Below, in pieces: positions 47,180-61,474 of a stretch of 64,000 nucleotides of DNA; within the stretch, counting starts at the first letter, position 1, and every line of letters starts with the position of its first letter. Below the pieces are notes generated by a model. That model made no database searches, was not told where the DNA came from, and saw only the letters and a list, made by a program, of their open reading frames with translations. The stretch is taken from contig OX463781.1 in assembly GCA_949825025.1 (NCBI GenBank), positions 44,137,469 through 44,201,468 on the forward strand. Direction: 5' to 3'. Origin of the DNA: Siphlonurus alternatus (Eukaryota > Arthropoda > Insecta > Ephemeroptera > Siphlonuridae). The position numbers were made by a program, and so were the translations under genes.

Positions 47180-49070
47180 TACTATTACATGTTATTAGAC
47201 AGTCGTAAGCGTCACAAAGAGACGCCATGACACACGTAGTTCTACAGCTTAGTAATTTAATGATATGTGGTGTGTATAATTAGCATAAGACGCCAAGTTT
47301 AGTTCTCGAATTCTTCGGTAAGTGTTATTCTATATTTTAAGTAGTAACTTGTATCGATTTATGTGTTTTTCTGTAAGCAATGATGAAAGCATCATGATAG
47401 CTTGTTTGTTCCGGGGAGTCGATAGTTTTTGTGCAAATTTTAATCCTTTTTACAATAGTATTTAAAAAGGGCAATAGGCCCATGCATCCATTATGCTCAT
47501 CTTAAGGTATTTTTTATTTAGAAAATTGACTTAAATCATGATATCCGTTTTATAAAATATACGTTTTTTTAATTTGATGACCTACAGTGCAACATTATGT
47601 TGCCTCTCCGCCGAGAGATTCAAAACTGCTGCTTGGTTAAATATGGTTATAAAATATTTAATTTTGTCTGTGCGATGTCAAGCCGATCGACTATTTTTGA
47701 AGCGGAAATAATTGCAAAATATTAAATAATAATTAAATAATTAAATCGCTATACTATTGAGACACATGAATTCCATTAACTGAATTCACCCTCTAAATTA
47801 AAATATTTTATTAATTCTGTGGTTCTTCAAAATGTATACTGATATATATATATATATATACCAATTTTTTAACATTTTACTCTAAATTTGGGGTGGTAGG
47901 GGGAGGCAACGGTAAAGTACGTGGTAATAAATTCAATGTATTGAGGTACTTTTGGGTGTGAGGAGCGATAGCTATGCCCCTATTCCCCTTGGATCCAGCC
48001 CTGCTGGTTTTCAACGCTGTAAAGTAATATATTATATACTGCATTATTTGAAATTAATTGGGATAGTAAAAATAATTTTCGGAATGCTATGATGATAAAA
48101 GTCATATATATTAGGCCATGTATTTTATGTTATATAAGGTAAAGGAAAGTATTATATGTTTCCTGTTAATTCCTGCATATAATTATTTTTTTGAGACTAA
48201 AAACGTGGACCATGCAAAATCCCATGCAGTACACTATCCAGGAATCATGCTCTGTTATAGTCTGTACAGTACATTATATTCATTCTATACAATATAAGGA
48301 AATGCAATTTAGCCAAATTTCTTACAGCTAGGTGTGCCTCATCTAGTCATGATGGTATCAAAATTATGTAGTCTATTTAGATGTTATAACTCTTAAGATT
48401 GAAAAAATTAAAAATGTAAATAAGCTGCATGCATCCACAGCTTTTTTTCCATTGAGCTCTCCAAGTGAAGCAAAATTATTTTATGATTTTTTTATATCTT
48501 TTCATTCTTTACCACAAATTATGTAATTTAGATATTTAAAGGTCAAATTTGATGCATTTCTTACATTGTTACCTGAATTGTATAATACAGTTAATTTGCA
48601 TTTATTTTGTTTAGTAATTTTTCATTTGTTTTAAGTGCGCGCCATATGATTATTTGGACCAAGTGCACTGTATTATAATGTACCTTACATTGTATGTACA
48701 TAATTAAATATTATATTAATAGTTATATAATTATATATTTAGTATAAATTACGCTATAAAGATATAAATCATAAATTATAAAAAGATTATAAATATTGAA
48801 TTAAAAATATCAGTTACAAAGAGTTTACTATTTACTATATCGTGAATGATGTATACAATAAAGTAATGAAGGGAGGTTGCTTTGCAAAATAAATTCAAAA
48901 GTGATTTGCAGGATTATTATGTTACTTATACTACTTATATCTATAGGACAATAGCCCTGGAATATGTTTGCATTCCAAGCGAAATGAAACAACTGCATGA
49001 CATTTATAGTTAAATGCGATCCCTAGACGATACAACACGTATACACATGTATACGACATTATCATATTAT
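47180..49070. other. No gene recognised
   Basis: AT-rich sequence with occasional GC-richer patches (47270-47440, 47880-48010). No coding frame, matched ends or RNA gene was seen. Confidence 0.5.
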
Positions 49071-49072
49071 TA

Positions 49073-49313
49073 CACTCTTAAAAAAATTTGGCTGAATTTT
49101 GACATCTTATAATCAGTGCATTTTTAACGCCTTGAATCATGCTTTTTTCAGGTGTTTCGTTGCGCATTTTCAGTAGTCAGTATAAGCTATATACTGACAG
49201 TATATGCTGACTACCGAATATTGACTACGAAACACCTGAAAAATCATGATTTAAGACGTTAAAAATATACTGATTATAAGATGTCAAAATTCAGCCAATT
49301 TTTTTTAAGAGTG
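49073..49313. mobile_element. TA-flanked foldback MITE (Tc1/mariner-type), 241 bp
   Basis: TA lies at 49071-49072 and 49314-49315. The ends CACTCTTAAAAAAATTTGGC and the complement continue as long arms sharing TGAATTTTGACATCTTATAA, TTTTTAACG and CAGGTGTTTCGT. TA duplications fit Tc1/mariner-type MITEs. No coding capacity. Confidence 0.8.
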
Positions 49314-49599
49314 TATTTTTTTTTTTGTATTAAGTCAGTATTTTTTCAATTTTTTTTTTCCGAAATGTAACGATATATATATATATAAATTGAAGTTTAA
49401 AACTAACTTCAGTATATAACATATATTATTAACTACTGATATAAATTCCTTTATGTATACGTTGCAAATCTGCAGGATTGCTATAGTTTGGCAACATGTC
49501 ATTTCTAAAAATATTAGGGACAAAAAATATACAATGCATGACAATCAAAACTTTTCAAATTTACTAGATGGGGCTGTATAAAGTGTAGATATAACACAG

Positions 49600-50060
49600 C
49601 ATTTATACCGTTCTCCATAGTAAGCGCGCCATTTTGCAACGTTGCCTTTGGCCAAAAGGTAATGGTCTTCGCTTCTATCCACTCAAAATGCTAATTACAT
49701 GTTCCATTTCTATTGATGTACGAATTTTCCAACATTTATTACAATAATTAACTCTCACATCAATTTTTAATACAATAACTAGAAAAAGGTACCATTTTCT
49801 CACTATTTTTAAAATTTGGCGCCAATCTGGCAACACAGCATTTTGAAAAAAATCAGGGACCTTTTTGCGTTTGTACCAAACCATATTCTGTTTAAATTTT
49901 TGGATTCCAGCAATTACTTTTCAAATTAAAAAATAATTAAGAGTCTCCATAGCCGCCATTTTGAAAGGTCACCACAGGTCACGAGGTCAAGATGCGAACG
50001 TGTATCCGCCAAAAAAGTTGACCTCCAGGGTGAGTTCTACCTGTGTACCAATTTTGTTGC
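49600..50060. repeat. Region with recurring CGCCATTTTG and TTGGCGCCAA-type motifs
   Basis: GCGCGCCATTTTGCAACG (49625), GGCGCCAATCTGGCAAC (49818) and GCCGCCATTTTGAAAGGTC (49951) look like diverged copies of one dispersed motif. GCCGCCATTTTG is also the YY1 initiator-type word (complement AAGATGGCGGC-like). Whether this is a promoter or repeat cannot be decided here. Confidence 0.3.
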
Positions 50061-50406
50061 TTCTGTCACAAAGTGCACGATAATGCCTATTTTTTACACT
50101 ATAATGCTCCCGTACTATACTTTAACATTAGAATTTGAGTGCGAGCCGTTTAGTAAGAGAAATCTGTTTCAAGACTACTGTTCGATGGACGTAAGAGTGA
50201 TTTTTCCTGGTAGATTCTGAAAATTATTATTAAGTAGCAATACTCGTATTAATATTTAAAAAATATTTTATACGTAGATCCTGAAAGAATTAATAAACGG
50301 GTTTCATTAACTTCATTTGAAAAGCAATAAATAAAATAAATTGTAACATAACTTTTAATATTATAAAAAAACAAAAATTTATGTAGCTTTTAAACAACAT
50401 TTTATA

Positions 50407-50630
50407 TGTAAAATTACATAAAAAAATTGGAAATAAAACGCCAAATTATAAACGTGTAAAAAAACGAAAAAATTGTATTTGGTTAAAAACAAAAATAAAT
50501 GTTTATTTACAAATGTTTTCGTTTTGTAACTATACATTTAAAATTTGTAATATCCAATTACAAAATTTTAAGTTTAAATACACGTTTTTAATTTGGCGTT
50601 TTATTTCCTATTATTTTTTGTAAAAATACA
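50407..50630. mobile_element. AT-rich foldback MITE-like repeat
   Basis: GGAAATAAAACGCCAAATTA with downstream ACGTGTA (50429-50458) pairs with CACGTTTTTAATTTGGCG and TTTTATTTCC (50581-50608). Looser pairing extends outward through TGTAAAATTACATAAA. Confidence 0.65.
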
Positions 50631-50639
50631 AAGAATTTT

Positions 50640-53600
50640 TTTACAGGTGAAAACAAGTTTGTGGAAGAACAATTGATTTGATCTATAATGCAACAGTAAA
50701 AAATAAACGTATGTATTGACAAGCTATTATCTGACAATAAATGCTTAACGAATTATATTGGAGAAAATATTTTGTGCCACTGATTCCAAAATTTGTATAT
50801 CTAACAAAAATTCAAAAAAATAATTCAAATTCAAATTTTTATTCGTCAATTTTCCAAGCATACAAACATAAACATTAAAAAATGCTGCACTTTGAATGAA
50901 GGGTTAGACACGATCAAGAATTAAGATATAATAAGTGCCACTTTATCAAGAAATCACCAAAATATTTCACGCACAAAGGACACAGTCTCCAATTTATATG
51001 GCATCGCGTGGTTGCAGAATAATTCACATATAATTATATAAATTAATGGTCATATATTTTTTAAGATGAGCTGAATCATAAATTAAAAATTAAACTTCAA
51101 TAATGTTTCCAATACAGATTACAAGTATATTGGTTAAAAGTTTTCAACTTTTAATAGAATGAATCATCATATAAAATATGCTTTGAGAAAAAATTAATAT
51201 GACAGCCTAATAAGAGGCATCTGTTTTTTGTTTTTTGTTTGTATGTACAGTACGTATTAATCTGATATCATCTCATAGAATTCTATTACCGTACAATTAA
51301 CAGTTAAAAATATCTTAGATTTAGAAGCAGAAAATTTTTCTTAATCTTCTTTTATATACATAAAGTTAAGTCGGTTAAGAACTCACAAAAGACGTATATA
51401 TAATGTACATGCAGTATATAATTCTCAGCAAGTAAATTGGAAATTTGATGTTATTTAGCATCAAGTTAAAATTTTTCTTAGAACTATTTTATATTCAAAT
51501 GTATACTGTATAACACCTTCATTGTATATAATATATATAAAATGTAAATATCATGTTTCCGTTGAATCGATTTAGATGTTGGTGAAAACATGAACATTAT
51601 AAATCTTTTTACTCTTCGATATACTATTAATGTTTCTTCACTGATGACTGCATGGTTTATATAAGGCGCCTAGATCTATATGAATGTCGCAATGCTTTAG
51701 AAAACGATGTAATATTGTCTGGTGAATAGGAAGGTTTATTTTCTTATTGTATTGCATTACAAGATGGATGTGACAGAGAGGACAAAAAAGTGAGGAGTGC
51801 GGGCGTGGGTATCTCAACTCATATGTCATCGTGCTAGAACGATATTTCACTGTATATAGCAACGTTATAGCTTGATGGACGTTAATGTACCACACCTCTG
51901 TTCTCTCTTTCTCGTCTTCTCTCAATAAAAACAGTAGAGATGAAGAGAATCAAACACTGCTGTGTTTTGTGTCATTAAAAAACTGCAACCATTCTTCAGT
52001 CAAATTAACTATAAGGACTTTTGAGGATTTAAGTATACAAGCTAATCATACAAAACTTGGTATACTGGGAGAAAAAAATGTATATATCATGGTGCTGCGA
52101 ATTTAATTGATTAATTTTATATAGAAACCTAAAAGTTGGAAAGCATATTTGGGGATGAATTATATAGGCGATGTTTGGCCTGACAGCTATAAATGGAACT
52201 TTAATTTTCAAAACTTCATGTAATGAAATCTTAAAATTGATACACATAAAAAATACACTTACAAAAACAGAGACAATTTTCACTTCCGGATATTACCGGT
52301 GAAAATACGATATGAATTTGACTGTATATTTTGATAATAGGTAAATTAATTTTATTTAAAATGTTAAGGGCGTGCGCCAGCTTTCTAACAAACAGAAAAG
52401 TCATCTAATATCCATAATATATTGATGAAGATAACATTAAAAAATAAAACAAATTAGTTGTAGTTTATTATCATACTGACAGCTAGAGGTTGAAGAATAT
52501 TTTTGGTTTTCCTGCTGTATCGAATTATGTTCTAGAAAGGGAAATCTTAATGTGCATAATATTACGTAATGTAGTTCTAATTATTTTTACTGAATATTTA
52601 TATCATTATAATATTATTCAGTGCATACATTATGAAAACATTTATAATTATTAAAAATAAGTCTAAAATTGAAACGTCCCAGAGAAATAACAAAATAAAC
52701 AAATTATTAATATTAAGTCAATTTTAACAGTATATTATATATAACTTTTGTATATTATCAGAGAAACAAAAAATATACAATTTTATTGTTTTATTTATTT
52801 TATCAACTGTAACTGTGACGTTTTTTGCAATTACTAATTCGAGAATTCGAGAATGAATTCTATTTAATCCAAGTAATATCATTAATGAAGAAAAGTATAA
52901 TATAATAATCATGCATGTGAATTGCATTCATGACACACTGAGTCTCATAAAAAAAAAAAAAATACAAAATTATCGTCATCGAATGTTGTAAAATGGTAAA
53001 ATCCGTATAAATCACGAGTTTTTAAATGTACTTGTAATATGCAACAAAATTTTGTGATTATATTTGACGCTTCTATTCTGAGGTTGCGAAATTTCAATTC
53101 TAAAATGTATAATCATATTGCAAAAATAAAAATCACCAGACATGAAACACATGTATCCAAATAGTGACCTCTATGACACTTCATGACCTATAAAATAGTT
53201 GCCTGCATCTATTGAGGAGGTGAAGGCTGCATTGACCTGTGACGTCACGTGGTGCACACGCCAGCGGGGAAGGATCTGCACTTAAGTGCTCTTGGTAAAT
53301 ACTCTAATTTGTGTACCAAAACAAGACGACTGTCTTGACTCAAGAAGAAACGTAATTATCAACGGCACTTGTTCAAACATTCTGTATAATATATAATATT
53401 TAATATACATTTCTAAACTTTATCATCTGTTTTGTTGCTTCATATTTGTTTTTATTAGTTTTTGTCATTTGAAGGGGAATAAACCCCCAGTTAGTTAGTT
53501 TTAAAATATAATTCACATTTAATAAGATGAAAATACTGTATTTCGCATTCATTGAAGAATTCAGTGTATAAAAATTTATTGTTAAAGAAGTTCCATTCTT

Positions 53601-54790
53601 GTAAGATTTTTTGAAAATTAAATTTTTGCTCTCGGAAATGCTATTTAAAAAAAATATATATATATAATCATTTTTGTTGTAAAATTTGTTTAGCATTAGA
53701 TTAAAATAAAACTACAACATTTTATGTGCAAATAAATTAAAAAAAAAATCATTATAATTAACAACTGTTTTATTATTTTTGAAGTACATTATGAAAATAA
53801 GTGTTGAAATTATGGGAATCATCATTCTCATTTTAAAATTTGACTCGCACGCGTTAGACAGACTTAAAGCATTGACATAAAACTTGACTAAAAAAAAAAA
53901 GTTATTATTCCTGATGAATGGATAATGTTTAAAGCTATAAAATGTATTTTCAAGTGGCTCACATCTGCGGGTTGGAGCATGTCCTACAATATAACTAATG
54001 TAACACGAAGAGTCTTCAAGAGCAAATATTACTTGCCGAATCTTTTTATAAACATTCCGCAATAGCTTTTTTTGTTCAACTACTACAATTTTTTCACTCT
54101 AAATTCCAAAGTGGAGAAGATTACAAGCTCTGTAGCCCGGGTTTGTTGAGCTGCTTTTGAGTATCTCAATAAAAAATTACTATCTTTTTTATCGCATCCA
54201 TTCAACGCGAGCTTTACATTCCATAACAGCTAAATGAAAATTCCAGACAACCAATCAAAATGTAAGCTACTTAAAATAAATGTCAATCAATTAACTGTAA
54301 AAATTGTTTACTCGAAAAAATCTTGACCAACGCAATAAATTCCATTTTCATATATGGAGTTTGAAATTATTTGAAATCTAGTCGCGTTCCATTTGTTAAA
54401 AAAATTAGATTTTTTTTTAATTAATTAGCTTTAATTTTAAAATACAATTTTTTTTTTGTTCTTGACATTTTTTATCAATAGCATTTTAATTTTTATATAT
54501 TACAAACCAATTTATGTTACAAAATATTCAATTCACTTACAATCTTTCAGCTATAATAATTAAGCATTCTTATTATATTTTCTAACTGCACAATGTTAAT
54601 TATTCAATATTGTACGAATAACTCAATGTCTAGAGTTATATAATACCATAAATTTAAGAGACTATGCATGATTTTTTTTTATATATTTTAACTCATTATA
54701 AGAAACAGATTTAAAATTTTAATATATTATAACATTTGGTATTCTTTGATGAGAAATTATGAAAACAACTTTGTTCGTGACACATTAAGG
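50640..54790. other. AT-rich sequence with no gene recognised
   Basis: Open frames on the minus strand (51638-51925, 53400-53696, 53712-54062) have AT-driven composition and no recognisable domain or splice pattern. A CRE/E-box site lies at 53240. Confidence 0.5.
53189..53251 (+). promoter_or_regulatory. TATA-like box with CRE and E-box
   Basis: CTATAAAATAG (about 53188-53198) is followed by TGACGTCACGTG (53240-53251), a perfect CRE palindrome overlapping a perfect CACGTG E-box, within a short GC-rich patch. No transcript is recognised. Confidence 0.3.
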
Positions 54791-54801
54791 TTTAATGAGT
54801 A

Positions 54802-55166
54802 AAGGATTATTGTCACTATGGTAATTATTTTTTGATGGTAAAAAAAAAAAAAAAACATAAAATTTAGATCAGAACATAAAGAACGAAATGACTATTCACT
54901 TTCTGAAGTAAAAAAAGTAATTATTTACTCCAGTTTTTTAGATATATTATTTTTTTAGTTTAAAAAGATGCTGATTTGACTTGATTTGACTAATGGTCGC
55001 CGGATTTCCAATGATATTCTAACTATTTATATCTTGAGTATCTAAAAAACTAGACCAACTTTTGCTTCATTTTTTTCCACTGAATATTTATGTTGTAATG
55101 TAAGGAAGGTTTACTGTAATTTTCAGAGTATTTCACCATCTCCTAAGACTAGTGACAATAATCCTT
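54802..55166. mobile_element. MITE with AAGGATTATTGTCACTA ends, 365 bp
   Basis: The 17-bp termini are perfect inverted repeats (54802-54818 and 55150-55166). A second inner pair AGTTTTTTAGATA (near 54934) and its complement ATCTAAAAAACT (near 55040) extends the foldback. A clean duplication is not obvious. Confidence 0.7.
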
Positions 55167-55524
55167 AAGTTTATTATTTTCAGTAAATATTTTTGTTAAT
55201 ATAATATATAATATTCAGTATCGTAAATTTCCTTGTTGTAATCTCGCTTTCTTATATACTTTTAAATAATCAAACTGTCAAATGAAAGAGACGAAAATAT
55301 AAAGATAAAACTTACTTATCTTCGATTTCCAGTTGAAACTAAAATTTACATAAAGATTTTGATATATATGAATTATTTTTTTTAACAGACAGACCCACTT
55401 GAACTTTGATCAATAAATATCACATGATGTTGATGTGAAAAATTGAAAACAAATGTTACATAAGAAATAACTTAAGTGATAGAAATATAAACTCTAATGA
55501 CATATTTTTTTTTTCTATTTATTT

Positions 55525-55762
55525 AATGGAGTATTGACCTCAAATTATTTTTATTGCAGAAATGGATAGTAGAGAGGGTGTTAATAATTAAAAGGATAAG
55601 GACCTAAAAGAGGCGTTGGTTCAAACCCGACTTCGGCAAAACATTTTAGCAATAAATCATTTTTAGCGGGCTCTAAAAATATCTGAAAAAAAATTAGAGT
55701 GACATAACTTTGCATCCTTTATCCATTTTTGCAATAAAACATTTTGAGGTCGATACTCCATT
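55525..55762. mobile_element. MITE with AATGGAGTATYGACCTCAAA ends and an internal B-box-like sequence
   Basis: The inverted arms are about 45 bp and continue through TTTTATTGCA and AAATGGATA. Between them GGTTCAAACCCGACTTCGG (about 55618-55636) closely matches a tRNA B-box with its following arm, but no A-box or cloverleaf could be assembled, so it is not a tRNA gene. It may be a tRNA-related fragment inside a MITE. Confidence 0.65.
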
Positions 55763-55769
55763 CAACTGA

Positions 55770-56817
55770 GATTCTTTGTTTGTTCTGATATTGATTGCTT
55801 GAACTTGTAGTCCGTGCAAATAAAAATTTAGCAATGTGTTTTCTTATCTAATCTAGAGCACAAGCAACGGTGGGGAGCCCTTGAGAAATCCTTGAGGTAA
55901 CACCACGAGGTAGCAATAAATTTGCAAATATTTATCAAAAATCAAAATTACTCGACCTTGTTAACGTAATAGTATATATAACTTTATTTCCTTATTAATA
56001 TAATGTATTGGAAATAAAAATTTATTCTTTATTATTTATATCATATATATATTTGTCATATAATTAATAACTTAGGACTAAAATATATTATAATATATAT
56101 CATTATGATTGATTAAAAATAAAAAATTGAATATTGAAATTTTTAATTGGCATTCATTGTTATTTCTACTGTGATTTTTTTATTCATTGATTTTTATAAT
56201 GTATAGAGGCAATTTAGCTAAACAGTTGTAATCTGTTTGAAAAATAATAAGAAACAAACACTTAATGGATTTATTTGTTTTTGATTGGAAGCCCTAAAAA
56301 TATATTCATAAACTTGTTCCGCAATTCCGCATCATTAAGTGAGTTGAAATATATTATGATACTGAGCGAGTTAAAAAATTTATTATCACTTTTTCATATT
56401 ATTTTATCGTTGACCATTTTAAAAATTGCGTATTCAAGTTTAATGGATAGCTTATCATGGCATTTAAACTCTTCAGATTTATGTTATACTGCGTGGGTAG
56501 ATGAAAGTATAAGACAGTCGGCGCCAAGAAAACTGGAATGCCAGGGTTATATTGGCGCCATGTATACACTTAATTCAAATCCCAGATGCTAAGATATAAT
56601 ATTACTTTTAAACTCTAAGACTTAAATAAGATTTTAATGATGATGATTTGAATGAAAGAATTCGTACATAAGAAGTTTGAATATATCTACAAGGTCACGT
56701 GAGATATGTTAAATGCACGTGTCATCTGCAATTTTTTTTATCTTGTCTGTGTCAACATCAACATGTGACAGTCTAAGATTGAGATATTAATTATCATAAT
56801 CTTGAAAGTGACGTCTC

Positions 56818-56855
<38 letters not shown>

Positions 56856-59480
56856 ACGTTATAGGAATGTATGTACCAAGTGTACTGCATGGACCATACT
56901 TGGCACAAGACCATGTGCTGCAGTAATTGATGCTAACTAATTTTTTATCAGGCATTAGCATGAAAGGTCCGTCTTATTTTCTCTCTCTCCTTTTTTTTTT
57001 ACAATGTTCAACTGCATGTGAAATATATTACATTTCAAATTTTCTAAAAAGAAAGATTAATTTAAATGTGTAGTGAAATACGGTCACTTTTCTATCACAA
57101 AATATAAGAAATTGATAAACCAAAACACAATTCATACTATAATAATATAAAATAAATCTTAGTGAAAAGATATTTTAAAATATTTATTTTTGTAGATCAA
57201 TATAAGTATGAGGTTACGTTTTACTGTTATAATCGCGTGATAATTTTCATGTTAATGTGAAGTGTCATTAATCTACAAAGCCCTCCGTTGTACTTTCCAA
57301 CCCTCTCATTACTCTGCCATCTGTCTATTTATGTTAACGTTCATGTATAATTGAAATGTAGCAGCTTAAGTGTCTTTGTACGTTTTATATTCGTACCTAT
57401 ATTTTAATACCTGATGATTGATTACTATGTAAATCCTCTGTACTCTCCATAGAATAAGGCATATCATAATTTTAAATACCTGCAATATTGTCTCTTAAGA
57501 AGTTTCGCAACAAAATTTAATAAAATCTTCAGCCTCACTGAATTTTGAAATATTCATTAATTTATTTTATATTTGTAGTACACAAGGTGTTAATACTAGA
57601 GACAACTTATTTCCCACCTCCTCCCCTTAAATTGTCATATTGGCAATAATAAATTAAGAATATTCATTGTATTGTTTAGCATCTCCAATAATATAAAAAA
57701 AAATGTACGGAAACAAAATCCAACAAAATAAGAGAACAAATTATTTGGTATCATATGATAGTGAACTGCACGACTTTAAATCTTTTAAAAGCCATTGGAA
57801 TGTACAATAAAGCCTATCTAATGAGCTGAGAGAAAAATATAGGACGCAAAGCAGGTACAAAATCTTTTTAAATCTTTTTATTCAAGGTATTAGCATAAGA
57901 AGTATAGAAGAAAATAAAATAATTCAATCGAGATAAACATTCATGTATAAAGAAGCTAGTTGTTTAGTATAGAAAAAACTATTACGAAAAAAGCAGCTGC
58001 AATGAAAGAAACATTTTTACTTTATTTTTTATGCAAGCTTATATTAGCTTCATTTCTACAGTTTAGAGATTTTTTTATATTGACAAAGATGACATTATTT
58101 CATATAATACGACATTTAAAATAGTTAATATATTAAATAAATAATAAACTTGTTTCTATGTAACATTTTAACCTTGTCATATTTATACATTAATATATTC
58201 AACCTCAAGATTGTTGTATGATCATACCTGCTCATATCATGTCATTACACGTACATTTCATAGACAATTAATGTGTACACTCCTCGCCTCTGAAAAGTTC
58301 CCTTCCCCAGCCTTGTTAATTACCATTCCGTGTGTTAATACAATTAGGGACTAGAGAAAGAGAGAGAGTTTTATAATTAAAAATTCAAATTTGAAATAAA
58401 ATTTATATCGAATTGATGATTTTGCTAATGGCAGCTGATGTTTTTTCTTTATTGATATTAAAATCAAAATAAAATTAATTTTTTTTTATAATTTAATAAA
58501 CTTTTACTGTCTCGCTATTAGTGTAGGATATGTTACCTTACAATAACCAGTATATGCACAAGTCAATGAAATAATCATGGTCATCATGGATATTAAAATA
58601 CTTGATTATATATTTATAGTTAGCATTTATGAGTCTCATAAGAGTCATAAGGATGCAAGAAATGTGTTTATAACAAACTGCAATAAAATTAATACGTGTC
58701 ACTGTATACTACTGAGAATTATCAGTTATCACGTATGCTTCTAATATATATATATATATATACCTTCATTTTTATCATGAAATTTGGTGCCAACGAATGA
58801 ATATCAACAGCGACCTGCACGATATAATACACCATTGTCTTTAATATTTCGTGCAGTGATTCGTAATCTGAACATATGCGAGTTAGACATGCAGGAATGT
58901 TTTTTCACATCATGCAGGTATAGTATTTGAGCCCATTTCAAGTGGGAACCAAAAACTATGTTCTTTGTTACAAAAGTTGCATCATTATAAATACAACACA
59001 ATTTTTGCTTTTTCTAATAAAGTCGAAGCATCGCAATTAACCGAGTCCTTAAATTTTTCATCAAATTTTGCAGTGTCAATAAATGAATATAATATATAAT
59101 AATAGCATATAAATATTGCTCTATTTAATTAATTTATTTAATTCATTCATTAATTTAATAAGATAATTATTACTAAAATTTCTGTATTACAAAAATTTGA
59201 ACAATATGAATACAACATACATAATTTAGCAATTTTGATTTGATATCAAAATATATAGTACAGTATTATAAAATCTTTCAATAATTATATTATTTTTGGG
59301 TGACTTAACGGGGGTGAACACCTCTGTGAATGGAATTACATTTTTTTTTTACATATATAGTCATTTCTTGAGTATATTTTGTTTTTACGTAGGTATGTGC
59401 TGTTTTGCTCAATAAACATTTATACAATATATATATTATATACATTATATATATATATATTATGAGTGCAGCTGCAGCCC
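55770..59480. other. AT-rich sequence with no gene recognised
   Basis: (TA)n tract at 56820-56851. The plus frame at 56275-56592 ends CQGYIGAMYTLNSNPRC, with no recognisable domain. GC-rich words are rare. Confidence 0.5.
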
Positions 59481-59544
59481 ATGCAATAAATGTCACATTT
59501 AGGCAATCGCTTGTACTGCACATCAATCTTCGCTCTGGTGGCGA

Positions 59545-59640
59545 TCGAGACAGCTGATGACGCACGTGATTGGCATATGTGCTTAGGAATGTGCGGAGCG
59601 TGGGCGTGACGTCACATGACAACGTGACGTGATCTTGTGA
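59545..59640. promoter_or_regulatory. Cluster of CRE, E-box and CCAAT-like motifs
   Basis: Within 95 bp are CAGCTG, TGACGCACGTGATTGG (half-CRE, CACGTG and inverted CCAAT), a perfect TGACGTCA at 59607-59614 and TGACGTGA at 59625. The local base composition is GC-rich against an AT-rich surround. It looks like an enhancer or promoter, but no exon is recognised on either side. Confidence 0.35.
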
Positions 59641-60624
59641 TGCTCACGGGGAGGAATTTCAATAAACATCCTCGCTAATGTTAGTGTGATCGCTCGCACT
59701 CCCAACCCCTCGTAATGTATTTAAAATATATTTATCTTGACTCTTATTATTAATTTCAAATTATTACTTCCCCTCCCCTGTCTATTCCCCTCGACCAAAT
59801 CTGAGCAATTATCGTTTATAATTATGCCACTCTATTTTTTTTAATACACTATTAATGTTCCTTTCTCAAGATTGTGTATTTACAATGGGATATAACGCTG
59901 CAATGTATTTCTTATAATTCATAATCATTTTATTGCTCTTTGATTGTACAACAATATAAGCACGTCATAAACAATGATCACAAACACTTTGAAAGCACGT
60001 CAATAAAGAAAAAAAATAAACATAACAAATAATCCTGCATACAAGCAAATCAAAGCAGTATAAACAATTATATTATGGTAACACTCCCTGCAATTGAATC
60101 CAAGTAATCACTCCAAAACATAAATGATTATAATAACAAGACAATTCTCCATTATAATAAGTATGCTTCACGAAATTTTACGTAAAAATCACACATCCAA
60201 ATCGATTGCTTTTCGATTATACACATAATCATAATAAAAGTTAATGATCATCAAAGTCACTATCACACAACAAGAAAACATAAAATTAGTACAACAAAAA
60301 ATTGCACATTGTCATAAATAATGTTCCAAATAATCAAATTCGATCCTATATACTCGTCCGGTACAAAAACTAAATACTAGAAGGGATGTGTCATATAAAT
60401 TTACATAACAATACCAGTTGTAAATATTTTTGACAAGACAATATCCACATTTTGACATATCTTTAACACTGATCTTTTCAAGGTGAATTAAAAAATACAT
60501 GAGTGCTTTATAAAAAAATAGTCTACATTATGACATTGGCATGTGCTTCTTATCATCCGCTTAAAAAAAAAAAAAAAAAAATATGTTACGTCGTAAAACT
60601 GGATTATGTTAAGTGTCATTACAG

Positions 60625-60632
60625 TGACGTCA
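60625..60632. promoter_or_regulatory. Perfect CRE palindrome TGACGTCA
   Basis: It stands alone in AT-rich sequence. Others in non-coding DNA are at 21287, 53240 and 59607. Confidence 0.3.
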
Positions 60633-61185
60633 CATTTCATTGAACAGTGTCTCCATTGAGTAGATATAATATATTCTCAGAAGTTAGGAAAAGGTAGCCC
60701 TGCCCCTAATATTTAACCCCCACGACACCCACGCTACACCCCCACGTATGTTAAAACTCACATAACTAAAGCTGTATCATCTGAAAGTATCTCGTCCTCT
60801 CAACAAGTCATTACTTGTATAAAATTCTGAGACGCCTTCTACGTATGTTCATTCTGCATTAAACTGTAATTTTTTTTTTACTGTGCATGTTTTAAAACTC
60901 GATATCAATATACCTACGCATGTGATATTTTTATGTATATATTATATAATAAAATATACATATTTATTTTTTTAAATATAGTTATGTAAAGAATATTTTA
61001 ATAAAATTATATACTATTTTGTATATAACAGTATACAAATGATCGTTCTAAAATTTATCTATATTTTCAATATAGGAACGTTACATTAATGACGAAACGC
61101 CTCATGCTGTGGTGATGGCCTTCATATATTTCTTCAATGATATGTAGTACATCCTTGCAAAACTAGCATTACAATTTAAAGAGCT

Positions 61186-61187
<2 letters not shown>

Positions 61188-61223
<36 letters not shown>
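61188..61223. repeat. Poly-T tract, about 36 bp
   Basis: An uninterrupted T-run followed by ATTATTATATA. It could be a poly-A tail of a minus-strand retrosequence, but no retroelement body was recognised next to it. Confidence 0.9.
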
Positions 61224-61224
<1 letters not shown>

Positions 61225-61474
61225 TATTATATATTTTGAAAATATTATTTTCTATATAATTATATTTGCAATGTATTTCAATGCTTTACAGGTTTCTCAT
61301 TATATTTATTCCTTAAATAAAAAATGTTGTATACAAATAATAATTAATTCATGTTTTTCAATATTTAAGATCCACCTCTCTCTATAACATAATACATCCA
61401 CAAAAGAAACAAATGAAAATACGTCCAGTAATTTACAACAAACATAATTTATATATATAGATATAGTCAATTAA

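Noticed and set aside
53400..54062. Minus-strand frames of 98 and 116 residues
   Set aside because: Their residue content (Ile, Asn, Lys, Phe) is what AT-rich DNA gives; no motif, start context or splice evidence.
55610..55640. Possible tRNA gene at the GGTTCAAACCC sequence
   Set aside because: No A-box or pairing acceptor and anticodon stems could be found around it.
56275..56592. 105-residue plus frame
   Set aside because: No recognisable domain; hydrophobic AT-derived content, no supporting splice or promoter signals.
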